In this document: positions 22,601 through 30,670 of the stretch, in pieces | Numbering within the stretch: the stretch's first letter is position 1 | Layout: every line of letters starts with the position of its first letter | Source: Amphimedon queenslandica | Taxonomy: Eukaryota > Porifera > Demospongiae > Haplosclerida > Niphatidae | Direction: 5' to 3' | DNA length: 34,720 nt | NCBI RefSeq assembly: GCF_000090795.2 | Contig: NW_003546277.1 | Coordinates: 165,292-200,011, forward strand | The notes under the pieces: model-generated | Told to the model about the DNA's origin: nothing | Seen by the model: the letters and a program-made list of their open reading frames with translations, nothing else | The model's database searches: none | Translations under genes and position numbers: made by a program

Positions 22601-24267
22601 TCCATGGTTTTTTCAAAAAATGGCTAAAAAATCACCCCAAATTTTTATTACATTTTCTGATACATATTGATGTTTTTATGCTGTGTAGCAAGTTTGAGGT
22701 GATTCCGACTACAATTTTCCAAGTTACGCCCATTTTAAGAAAACGTCAAAATTCTGAAAAATACCCAAGGCTATAGCCCATGGTTTTTTCTAAAAAAATG
22801 GACAAAAAATTACCCCAAATTTTTATTACATTTTCTGATACATATTGATGTTTTTATGCTGTGTAGCAAGTTTGAGGTGATTCCGACTTCAATTTTTCAA
22901 GTTACAGCAATTTTAAGAAAACGTCAAAATTCTGAAAATAAGAAAATGCAAAAATACCTAAGGCCCATGTTTTTTCCAAAAAATGGCATTGTCACAGATT
23001 TTGTGCTAATGGAAGCAATGGGTTTTTTGCTTGTCACAGATTTTGTGACAGGTGTAAGTTACTCAAAAATTTGATCTCTGTATTATATTTTGTCAAAAAA
23101 TGGCTGGTTAATTTTTCTTACATTTTTGTACTTATATCAAAATCATTTATTTTCTACATGTAAATGTATGATAAATTTGAGTTTATTCCAGTCAAAATTT
23201 GATTCTTAAGTTACATTTAAATTTCTTCAAAAAGTTTTTGAAAATTATTCTAGTGTTAGTAATAATATTGATTGGCCCTATGTCTATTGGTGTCTTAGGT
23301 TTGATTATTACAGCAGTATTCATGATGTTCAAACACTAGCAATGCTCTCTTGTATATGTCAGTTACAATGTCTTCATGTTAACGAACGCTTTCCTCATTC
23401 ATCTTCTTCATCATCTTCTCCTTCCCTTCCAAAGAAGACACAAGTAATAGCAATCATAGGTGTGGTTTATTAATGGGCGTGGTTTCCCTATAGGAGCATC
23501 CTGTTGGTTTGGAAGGAATAGTAATTGAGACAGTCGACGATGAAGAAATGCTACAACATCAAAATAACTGCAGGCAAAAACTTATCTACAAAAATAAACG
23601 TGATATCATTTGTCTATAGGATACTTGATGCTGTCATGAGCCTAAGATGTGATGAGTATAGGCGTTGCTATAGTAACATCCTGTACAGGTGGGGCCTCCT
23701 AACTCAGCGGTCGGAAGTCATGAAGTACCAGTCTTGTGGAGCTTATAGACATAAGGAAATAAGTAAACCTTTTAATAAAATGATGACAATAGATCTGCAT
23801 GTATTGTATAATAATTTAATGAGTTATAATTGTAATGAATGTGAAGCTTACGACATCTAGGCCTCTTCATTTCTTTATTTTGTTAATGCAATATCGCTTA
23901 ACTCACAATAATTATCATCTCTCTGCTGTATATTATTTATATCTTTTTTTATTTCTCTCTCTCTCAGCTCTTGCTGGACAGTGTAGAGGATGCAGGGCAC
24001 TGCTCAAAGGTCCTTACTGCATGAAGTGTCATCTCTTTGCCATCACTTGTTCCCTCTGTAACCTGGCAGTTAAAGGTATAGCCTAGTACTTACTTATAAG
24101 TTGACATTGCTTTTAAATGATCATTTAATTTAGGCTCTTCTAATTTATGTTTGAGTTGTGGTCATGGAGGCCACACCAATCACCTGATGGATTGGTTTTC
24201 AAATCACGTGACGTGTCCTTCCGGCTGTGGATGTAGATGCTTAGAGACTAGTGGTTGGAGTCAATGA
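16656..24267 (+). CDS. WDR59: WDR59, GATOR2 complex subunit
   Basis: I resolve 22 exons, 951 codons, all phases consistent: 16656-16694, 16741-16790, 16964-17135, 18080-18162, 18252-18332, 18396-18445, 18508-18596, 18678-18875, 19016-19175, 19230-19508, 19557-19657, 20302-20466, 20636-20731, 20796-20931, 21198-21255, 21388-21672, 21783-21986, 23299-23443, 23494-23573, 23620-23762, 23968-24075, 24134-24267. N-terminal WD40 repeats are visible (VHIWDIR, IRIWDMK, VKFWDTK, LHVWSLS). An RWD domain follows (LDITFPSHYPNGAAPSF), then IPFPRSSGARFC, a GRQDLV helical segment, ILYRWGL, and a C-terminal zinc ribbon/RING (CRGC, CMKC, CSLC, CGHGGH, CPSGCGC). All match vertebrate WDR59 in order and spacing. 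The family acts at the lysosome in GATOR2, which relays amino-acid sufficiency to TORC1 by opposing GATOR1. The intron at 23574-23619 appears to use a GC donor. Confidence 0.93.
17136..18079 (+). other. Long WDR59 intron 3
   Basis: A 944-bp intron, unusually long for this gene. No gene is seen in it. Its first half is rich in TACATGTA-type words, including the perfect palindrome GTACATATATGTAC at 17488-17501. Confidence 0.5.
19779..19985. repeat. Minisatellite of 34-bp subunits, about 102-bp higher-order unit, in WDR59 intron 11
   Basis: Three related subunits of about 34 bp, each with a CAGTGTGTATGTA core, form a block that repeats nearly perfectly from 19881 (period 102; the second copy carries an extra CA). 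The core ACACACCAGTGTGT is almost self-complementary. The surrounding intron (19658-20301) holds no gene. Confidence 0.9.
20565..20611. repeat. TTA/TTG trinucleotide microsatellite in WDR59 intron 12
   Basis: A run of TTA and TTG triplets. A second simple run, (ATA)n, lies at about 21276-21299 in intron 15. Confidence 0.7.
21000..21197 (+). repeat. Diverged copy of the 177-bp satellite in WDR59 intron 14
   Basis: The stretch contains degenerate counterparts of the satellite landmarks in the right order: TTTCTGATACATATACATG, a TTATGTTGTGT segment, and GTGAGCTGGTCCCAATCAA. It is clearly older than the arrays. Another degenerate copy is likely at 23085-23240. Confidence 0.5.
22055..22990 (+). 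repeat. 177-bp satellite, array 2, inside WDR59 intron 17
   Basis: The marker TCTGATACATATTGATG (one GACAC variant) recurs at 22128, 22306, 22483, 22659 and 22837, with spacing 176-178 bp. The unit and orientation match array 1. The array accounts for most of the 1312-bp intron 21987-23298. It is followed by two copies of a GTCACAGATTTTGTG word near 22990 and 23033. Confidence 0.95.
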
Positions 24268-24957
24268 AATTATTTTTAATTTAAAATAATAATAATGATT
24301 TACTGTATGACTATGTAATATATATAATATATTATGATTTTTAAAGATAAAAGTAAAAAAAGAGGTAGAGTTCTCTTAATTAATTTTTACATAAAAAATT
24401 ACTAGCAATGAGGGTACCACTTTGAGGTGAAAGCTTTTAAATTTTAGGTGAAAATTTTGATGTGAAAATTGCCATAATTACCAGATGTTAGACAAAGTTA
24501 TCATGACGTGGCTTTAAAATTAGTCTTTGTTTTCATGCACTAGTCACAACATGTTGCCAGTAAACTAATTCATGTATTTAAACAAGGTCTTTAGTGGTAT
24601 TAAAGCTTTGATCAAATATATGGACTATTAACTGTAAATTAGGTGACATAACTGTTCACTTCCTGAACTAACAATTATACCCATTAGCTGTCGGATTGCA
24701 AATACCCATTAGCTGTTTGGTTGCAAACCTAAAGAATTCAAATGTGACTGTCACTTCTGTAATTTGTAAACTATGCTGGAATTTCCTCTTTTATGATAAC
24801 CAACTCACAATGATTAAAGTTGGTTCATTGATTAAGTATAATGGTATAAGTAGATCTAGGTTAATGAGCAACCATACAAACTCTGACATTATCAGTCTTT
24901 ATAAAGGTTGAGACACAGTGAGCTAAATCAAACCAAACTTAGCAAATCATCTCAAAA
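24268..24957. other. Intergenic between WDR59 and DUF5648 gene 1
   Basis: AT-rich with no supported gene. A 71-codon ORF at 24696-24911 has no recognisable feature and overlaps the promoter. A TATAAA at 24900-24905 lies about 53 bp before ATG 24958 and probably drives the next gene. A short direct repeat, ACCCATTAGCTGT, occurs near 24680 and 24703. Confidence 0.5.
24900..24905 (+). promoter_or_regulatory. TATA box of DUF5648 gene 1
   Basis: TATAAA lies 53 bp upstream of ATG 24958. The paralogous gene downstream has TATATAA at a similar distance. Confidence 0.55.
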
Positions 24958-25695
24958 ATGAAGCTGGCATTTGTGTTCTTAGCTGCTCTGATAGTGACTA
25001 TTCAGTGTCTTCCAGCACAAAACTGTAAGTCTATAGCTGTAACAGCAGCTATTGCAAATACTTATAAGTGCAAGTATATTGATTAGTTGTTGATATACTG
25101 ATGTCTTTAATGTAGCTGAAGATGTGAAGAGGTCAAGTGGCCGAAGACCATTACACCGCTATTATTTAAGTCAGTTTACACCATGCACATTATAGCTTGT
25201 TTATTGCTGCAATACTTCAGGTGATGGCAGTGACCATTTCTATACAACCAATGCAAGAGAGATTGGAACTACAGTCGCTGGTCGAATAGGTAGATTTGGC
25301 TACGAGTATGAAGGCATTGCTGCTTTTGTTTACACCTCAAGAGTTGGTAAGTTGCTAATAAGACTTGCTTTGTAATTATAATATCACACTTTCTTGTAGC
25401 TAATACTGTTCCCCTTTACCGATATTGGAATGGTGATATCAAGGACCATTTCTACACCACAGACTTTAATGAATTGAGTCGTGGAGGCAAAGGATATGAG
25501 TATGAAGGAATTGCAGGATATTGTTATGAGGATTCTTTGCCTGACGTCAATCGTCCATTCCATCGTTACTGGAATGGTGTTGATCATTTCTACACTTTAA
25601 GTCCCAGTGAGATTGGAACCACAACCATTGGGGCCAGGGGAAAGTTTGGCTATGTCTATGAAGGCATAGCTTGCTATGTATCTATTAGCCCATAA
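24958..25695 (+). CDS. Small secreted protein with DUF5648-type repeats (gene 1)
   Basis: Exons: 24958-25024, 25116-25169, 25221-25346, 25400-25695. They total 180 codons and all introns are phase 1. The signal peptide is MKLAFVFLAALIVTIQCLPA. Three repeats follow, each with the pattern [LF]-x-RY-[WY]...DHFYTT...E-[IL]-G/S...GY-x-YEG-[IV]-A. The clearest are LYRYWNGD...DHFYTTDFNEL and FHRYWNGVDHFYTLSPSEI. I recognise this as the repeat filed as DUF5648, found in sponge, fungal and bacterial secreted proteins; its function is not known to me. The exon 2 donor (AA|GTCAGT) was chosen because it restores the RYY...DGSDHFYTT repeat across the junction. The protein is predicted to be secreted. AATAAA at 25841-25846 is a plausible polyadenylation signal. 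Confidence 0.85.
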
Positions 25696-26604
25696 CTGGA
25701 ACAAAAATGACATTCATTTTTATTTTGTTGTAGTGTAGGAAGATTTTCACAGTAACTTAATTACATGAATTTCTGATTTTTGCCACAGTTAATATAATTT
25801 GGTTTTTTTAAAAAAGAACATTTAACGTCAAGTTGTCAGCAATAAAAATTATATTATGCGCTGTACACAATTGCTGCATAAATAAATTTCATAAAAATTT
25901 TGAACATTCAAAGTACAAAATAAACACGTACAGTAAAAATGATCAATTTAAATTGATTTCATTTTACAAAATATAAAATGCTAATAAGCAACATCTTCCA
26001 ATCTTAAATGTGTGAACTAGCTGTGGAATTTTTCATAAAAAGTTATTTTGGTGAACAGATCCCTATAACTGTAATTGTATAACAGAATGACCATTTAATG
26101 AAATCTTCTAAATAAATGCACTAGAAAAAGAAACCTAGCAAGGCATGTACATAAAGCTCAAAGAGTAAGCATGTTTATAAACTATATTTATAAAGCTATC
26201 AGTATTGGTTAGAAAAGATCAAAAAATGATTAGACAGGGAACTGATTGTTGTCTTCCATAGCAGGAAATCTACAATAAAACATCAAATGTGAATATTATA
26301 TCACTACCAATAAGTTTGAAGAATTTTTAGTCTGTGTCAATAAGGAAATGGTATACATGCAACGGTCGTATCAATTACATGCTTATTGATTTAGTAGACA
26401 TCAACAAACACTGTAATATATTTTAGCTTATGTCAATGAGGAAATGACATACAATGGTTGTATCACTGACAATAAATTATAAATAATTGTATGCTTCTTG
26501 TTTGAGTTATTTTAGTGGACATAGACAAACACTGCTCCAGTATATAAGCTTCTGTTCGGTTAGCTGAAACTATCATACTGAAGAATCCTATGAAATTAAT
26601 AAGA
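25696..26604. other. Intergenic between the two DUF5648 genes, with a duplicated upstream segment
   Basis: No gene is seen. The 3' flank of gene 1 (to about 25850) resembles the 3' flank of gene 2 (ACATTCATTTTT, TTGTAGTGTAG, TTTCTGATTTTTG/TGTGCCACA), so the duplication included 3' UTR sequence. From 26325 to about 26548 there are two diverged copies of an upstream segment, the second ending in the TATA box of gene 2. Confidence 0.55.
26541..26547 (+). promoter_or_regulatory. TATA box of DUF5648 gene 2
   Basis: TATATAA lies 49-64 bp upstream of the two candidate start codons (26590, 26605). It is preceded by ACAAACACTGCTCCAG, whose first ten bases also occur in the upstream half of the duplicated segment. 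Confidence 0.5.
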
Positions 26605-27576
26605 ATGAAGCTAGCACTTGTATTCTTAGCTGCTGTCCTAGTGACTATCCAATGTTTGCCCAACAACTGTAAGCTGCCACTGTGCAATATAAAGCTGTTG
26701 TGACTAAATACATTTTAGCTGAAGAGTTTAGACTTGAACAAGAACCAGAAGATGAGACTGATATTAATGCCCAAACAGAAACTGAGCTGCCTTCTGACAG
26801 CCCTATTGCTGAGGAAAATGAACAAGATGAACAAGGTAACATCAATGATTAAATATGTGCACAGCCTCTATTATGTAAAGAATTGATAATTTCCCATGTC
26901 ACTCTCAGCAGCAAGTGAAGAAGAGCAGGCTGGTGATAAAGAAGATGATACTGATTCATGTAAGCAAACATTGATTAGTATCGCAATTATGGTCTTTGCA
27001 TAGCTGAAATTGTCCGGAGCACAGCTTGTCGTCTCATACCACTATATCGTTACTTTAAAGGTACAGCTCATACCGGTATAACAACATTAGCTTGTTTATT
27101 GCTGCAACACTTCAGGTGATGGCTGTGACCATTTCTATACAACCAATAAAAGAGAGATTGGAACTACAGTTGCTGGTCGGATAGGTAATCATGGTTACAG
27201 ATGTGAAGGAATTGCTGGTCGCATTTACACAAGGAAAATTAGTAAGAAATAATATTTCTGATTAATGTTAAAATTCCTTCTACCAGGCCCATCAGTTGTC
27301 CCACTTTACCGATATTGGAATGCTCATATTCGTGACCACTTTTATACCACAAACTTCAGAGAGTTGGGGCGTGGAAGACATGGATGGGCTTATGAAGGAG
27401 TTCAAGGATATTGCTTCAAGTATTTCTTGCCAGGCCTTACTCGTCCACTCTATCGCTACTGGAATGGTAACGACCATTTCTATACAACAAATGCTAATGA
27501 GATTGGAACCACAACTCATGGAAGGCGAGGGAAACATGGCTATACTTCTGAGGGCATAGCCTGCTATGTTGCATAA
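26605..27576 (+). CDS. Secreted DUF5648-type repeat protein with acidic N-terminal insert (gene 2)
   Basis: Exons: 26605-26668, 26719-26835, 26909-26959, 27004-27060, 27116-27241, 27287-27576. They total 234 codons and every intron is phase 1. An in-frame ATG at 26590 would add five residues; 26605 gives the signal peptide that matches gene 1 (MKLALVFLAAVLVTIQCLP). Two extra exons (2 and 3) encode a strongly acidic, Glu/Asp/Gln-rich linker of about 56 residues that gene 1 lacks. Then come three repeats of the same type as gene 1 (LYRYFKGDG, LYRYWN, DHFYTT, YEG). It is a tandem paralogue of gene 1. Function unknown. AATAAA at 27739-27744 is a plausible polyadenylation signal. Confidence 0.85.
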
Positions 27577-27782
27577 TGGATCGTAGTTAACTGGCACAAA
27601 CTTTATAGCAACATTCATTTTTTACTTCGTTTTGTAGTGTAGCGTAGAAAGTTCTTTATTGTAACTTTAGAGTTATATTTCTGATTTTGTGCCACAATTA
27701 GATATTTGAGTTTTACAAAAAAAATTTTAAAGGTCAATAATAAATATTTACAAACATTCCATCCAAAAGAACTACTACAATA

Positions 27783-28275
27783 ATGGCCGTAACTTGAAAA
27801 ATTGGAGTCGGAATCACCTCAAACTTGCTACACAGCATAAGGACATCAATATGTATCAGAAAATACAATAAAAATTTGGGGTGATTTCAGAGCCATTTTT
27901 TGGAAAAAACCATGGGCTATAGCTTTGGGTATTTTTCAGATTTTAGGCATTTTCTTAAAATGGCCATAACTTGAAAAATTTAAGTCGGAATCGCCTCAAA
28001 CTTTCTACACAGCATAAGGACATCAATATGTATCAGAAAATGTAATAAAAATTTGGGGTGATTTCGGAGCCATTTTTTGGAAAAACCATGGGCTATTATA
28101 GCCTTGGGTATTTTTCAGAATTTTTACGTATTCTTAAAATGGCCGTAACTTGAAAAATTTAAGTCGGAATCGCCTCAAACTTTCTACACAGCATAAGGAC
28201 ATCAATATGTATCAGAAAATGTAATAAAAATTTGGGGTGATTTCGGAGCCATTTTTTGGAAAAACCATGGGCTAT
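27783..28275 (-). repeat. 177-bp satellite, array 3 left part (about 3 copies), inverted
   Basis: This is the same unit as arrays 1 and 2, read on the minus strand. The marker ATATGTATCAG recurs with its GTATC at 27853, 28030 and 28209. The array stops in the middle of the palindrome GGCTATAGCC at 28270-28275, where a LINE fragment is inserted. Confidence 0.95.
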
Positions 28276-28824
28276 TTAAATAACTTTACTGTATACAAAT
28301 GTATACAGATGGACAGCCAGCTTCCTGAGCTGACCGCCAAACAAAAAAAAGATTAAACAGATAGAGAGAGAGAAAAAAAAGAGAAAATAAGAATAGTAAA
28401 TAAGGAAATAATAAAAATAAAAATAAAATGAAATAACTACTAACATAAACAAATCAGGAATACATAGAGTTTACAGGAAGATTGGCACAAGAAAAGCAAG
28501 GACATACATAGTGATAAGAACAAACATTATTAGGGTCAAAATGAACAATAAAGTGATTCCAAAAAGTTTTCTTTACGTGTAATTTAATAGTTTCTTTAGA
28601 TAGAGAGATTTTTACAGGTGGAAGAGAATTCCATAAACGAGGGAAGAGGGTGAAAAAAGTGTGATGTGAGGAGTGATGAGAAGTAAAATTAAAAGATAAC
28701 TTGTGAAATGTAGATGATCGAGTAGAGGTAGACGAAAAAGAGAAATAATTTGAAGCATTAAAGTTAGAAGGTGAATCAGAGAAGTGAAAATTATTTAGAA
28801 AAAAGGAAATATCAGCTAGTTCAA
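28276..28824 (-). mobile_element. 5'-truncated non-LTR retrotransposon (LINE) fragment inserted in the satellite
   Basis: About 549 bp of non-satellite sequence interrupts array 3. On the minus strand an open frame ending at 28454 reads as the tail of a LINE reverse-transcriptase protein: FPRLWNSLPP, then a KLHVKKTFWNHF segment and a Cys-rich end (CPCFSCANL). RLWNSLP followed by a K/L/F-rich helix is typical of the C-terminus of ORF2 in CR1/Jockey-like LINEs. Below the stop are about 175 bp of 3' UTR with an inverted repeat (CTGTATACA/TGTATACAG at 28290-28309). No poly(A) tail is seen. The N-terminal part of the element is absent. Only 2 bp (AT) could be a target duplication. Confidence 0.75.
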
Positions 28825-29468
28825 ATAGCCTTGGGTATTTTTCAGAATTTTTACGTATTCTTAAAATGGCCGTAACTTGAAAAATTGAAGTCGGAATTGC
28901 CTCAAACTTGCTACACAGCATAAGGACATCAATATGTATCAGAAAATGTAATAAAAATTGGGGGTGATTTCGGAGCCATTTTTTGGAAAAAACCATGGGC
29001 TATAGCCTTGGGTATTTTTCAGAATTTTTATGTTTTCTTAAAATGGCAGTAGCTTGAAAAATTGAAGTCAGAATTAGCTCAAACTTGCTACACAGCATAA
29101 GGACATCAATATGTATCAGAAAATGTAATAAAAATTTGGGGTGATTTCGGAGCCATTTTTTGGAAAAAACCATGGGCTATAGCCTTGGGTATTTTTCAGA
29201 ATTTTTATGTTTTCTTAAAATGGCAGTAGCTTGAAAAATTGAAGTCAGAATTAGCTCAAACTTGCTACACAGCATAAGGACATCAATATGTATCAGAAAA
29301 TGTAATAAAAATTTGGGGTGATTTCGGAGCCATTTTTTGGAAAAACCATGGGCTATAGCCTTGGGTATTTTTCAGAATTTTGACGTTTTCTTAAAATGGC
29401 CGTAACTTGAAAAATTGTAGTCGGAATTAGCTCAAACTTGCTACACAGCATAAGTACATCAATATGTA
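28825..29468 (-). repeat. 177-bp satellite, array 3 right part (about 3.6 copies), inverted
   Basis: The array resumes with ATAGCC at 28825. GTATC/GTATG markers fall at 28936, 29113, 29290 and 29467 (177-bp spacing). Subtracting the 549-bp insert makes the step across the LINE 178 bp, so the two parts are one array. It is cut abruptly at about 29468 by a copy of WDR59 exon sequence. Confidence 0.95.
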
Positions 29469-29577
29469 TGCCGGACAGTGTAGAGGATGCAGGGCACTGC
29501 TCAAAGGTCCTTACTGCATGGAGTGTCATCTCTTTGCCATCACTTGCTCTCTCTGTAACCTGGCAGTTAAAGGTATA
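29469..29577 (+). pseudogene. Duplicated WDR59 zinc-finger exon fragment
   Basis: Matches WDR59 exon 21 and its donor (23971-24080) with about four mismatches in 105 bp, so about 96% identity by eye. It starts a few bases inside the exon, lacks the acceptor and upstream intron, and keeps the exon/intron boundary (AAAG|GTATA), so it is a DNA-level copy and not a retrocopy. The frame stays open: CRGC, CMEC and CSLC are kept, with one Lys-to-Glu change. No start, acceptor or neighbouring plus-strand exons are seen, so it is probably not functional. Confidence 0.85.
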
Positions 29578-29699
29578 ACTAAACATTGCTTATAAAATAA
29601 AGACAGAAGTGAGCATATAAAAAGAGATTGAGGAAGGTGACATATAAAAAAGATATAAAATGAAAGAAATTTTTATATGGTGAAGATATAAAAATGAAA

Positions 29700-29731
29700 A
29701 GCAAAGAGAGAGAGGGAGAGAGAGAGAGAGC
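29700..29731. repeat. AG microsatellite at the 3' end of CPLANE2
   Basis: A run of AG dinucleotides directly adjoins the CPLANE2 stop codon, forming the start of its 3' UTR (CT-rich in the sense of the gene). A shorter AG run lies in WDR59 intron 7 at about 18607-18622. Confidence 0.75.
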
Positions 29732-30583
29732 TCAAATATCAGATATCTCAATATCCTGTAGCTGTTTCCTGACAGTTTGCTGCTGTTGTAACAATGACAG
29801 CCGCTTCTCATGATTAATAATCATTTCGGATAATTCATTGAGCACATTACAAATGTCACTCAACTCTCTTTGTCCATCAAACCTGCCGTCACTATTAACT
29901 AAAGTATTTGATAACGAGAGTACTTTAATATCGTATTCTTTCTGAAACCTCTCAACTTCCTCGGGCTCTACCACCTGATGGGGGGTATCGCTCTTGGTCG
30001 CTATGACGATCTTAAGGTGCGACTCAGTCCGATTGGTTGCAGCTGCTTGCGTTATGATCTCAGGTAGCTCCACCCACGACTGTCGATCGTTGTATGAGAA
30101 GAAAAAAGCAATGGCGTTTGTTGAGCTCAGACACGATGGAAAGATATGCTCAAATTTTCTCATCGCTCTCTCCCCAGAGTCCCACAACTCCAGCTGCATT
30201 AGTTCGACTGGAGAGGAGTCGGAAGGCTCAGTTTTAATGGGCCAATATACGAGAGTGGTCTGTATCCCTAATGTCTCGTGATGTGAGCTGGGTACGGGTA
30301 AACCGGCCAGTTTACAAACAGTACTAGTCTTACCAACTCCTCCTTTACCATAGAGGAATATCTTTGCTGTATGTACTGGGGCTTTTCTGAGTATGGGGGA
30401 TACAAAGCTTGGGTGTTCCAGTAGACCAAACTGGACTCTTTTCTTTCTCTTTACTAGGCCGTTCATGTATGTCCTCGCTTCTCTGCTCAGCTGCCATTCT
30501 TTAACAATCGACACAGTCTCTGGCTCTTGGTCTAAAACTAAAATAGAATCTAAAATGGAAGAAGAGGAGGAATGGGAAGCCAT
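29732..30583 (-). CDS. CPLANE2: CPLANE2 / RSG1, Rab-like ciliogenesis GTPase
   Basis: A single exon, 283 aa. The P-loop GKGGVGKT lies at residues 79-86, switch I motif GIQTT at about 106-110, G3-like WDSGE at 134-138, and G4 ATKSD at 195-199. FGLLE before the domain and HHET-GIQTT, YWP, KFEHI and FFSYNDR through it match vertebrate RSG1 in order. In that family the G3 box is W-D-x-G-E where ordinary Rabs have DTAGQ, as here. Vertebrate CPLANE2 works with Fuzzy, Inturned and WDPCP at the basal body to allow transition-zone maturation and IFT entry; the same role is inferred here. The N-terminal 75 residues are longer than in human. ATG 30583 follows a Kozak-like context, with an AGGCGTGGC box at 30609-30617 just upstream. 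Confidence 0.93.
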   Translation of the reverse strand: MASHSSSSSILDSILVLDQEPETVSIVKEWQLSREARTYMNGLVKRKKRVQFGLLEHPSFVSPILRKAPVHTAKIFLYGKGGVGKTSTVCKLAGLPVPSSHHETLGIQTTLVYWPIKTEPSDSSPVELMQLELWDSGERAMRKFEHIFPSCLSSTNAIAFFFSYNDRQSWVELPEIITQAAATNRTESHLKIVIATKSDTPHQVVEPEEVERFQKEYDIKVLSLSNTLVNSDGRFDGQRELSDICNVLNELSEMIINHEKRLSLLQQQQTVRKQLQDIEISDI

Positions 30584-30670
30584 GGTTAATTAGCATTCCT
30601 CAACAGAGAGGCGTGGCAAGATTTTCCTGGTAGAATGCCCACCAAAAATAGCAAAATTAAAATTAGATAA

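Noticed and set aside
22856-23074. ORF within satellite array 2, similar to frames at 28454-28996 and 29353-29586
   Set aside because: The shared peptide (MLCSKFE...) is just the translation of the 177-bp unit. 177 is a multiple of 3, so frames stay open by chance across copies.
24696-24911. 71-codon ORF upstream of DUF5648 gene 1
   Set aside because: It has no domain or signal peptide, is AT-rich, and overlaps the TATA box of the next gene.
28827-28996. N-terminal part of the ORF at 28454-28996 as LINE protein
   Set aside because: This part is satellite sequence; only the part to the left of about 28826 belongs to the LINE fragment.
29469-29577. WDR59 exon copy as an active second gene or alternative exon
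   Set aside because: It has no acceptor, no neighbouring exons on the plus strand, and a breakpoint inside the exon.
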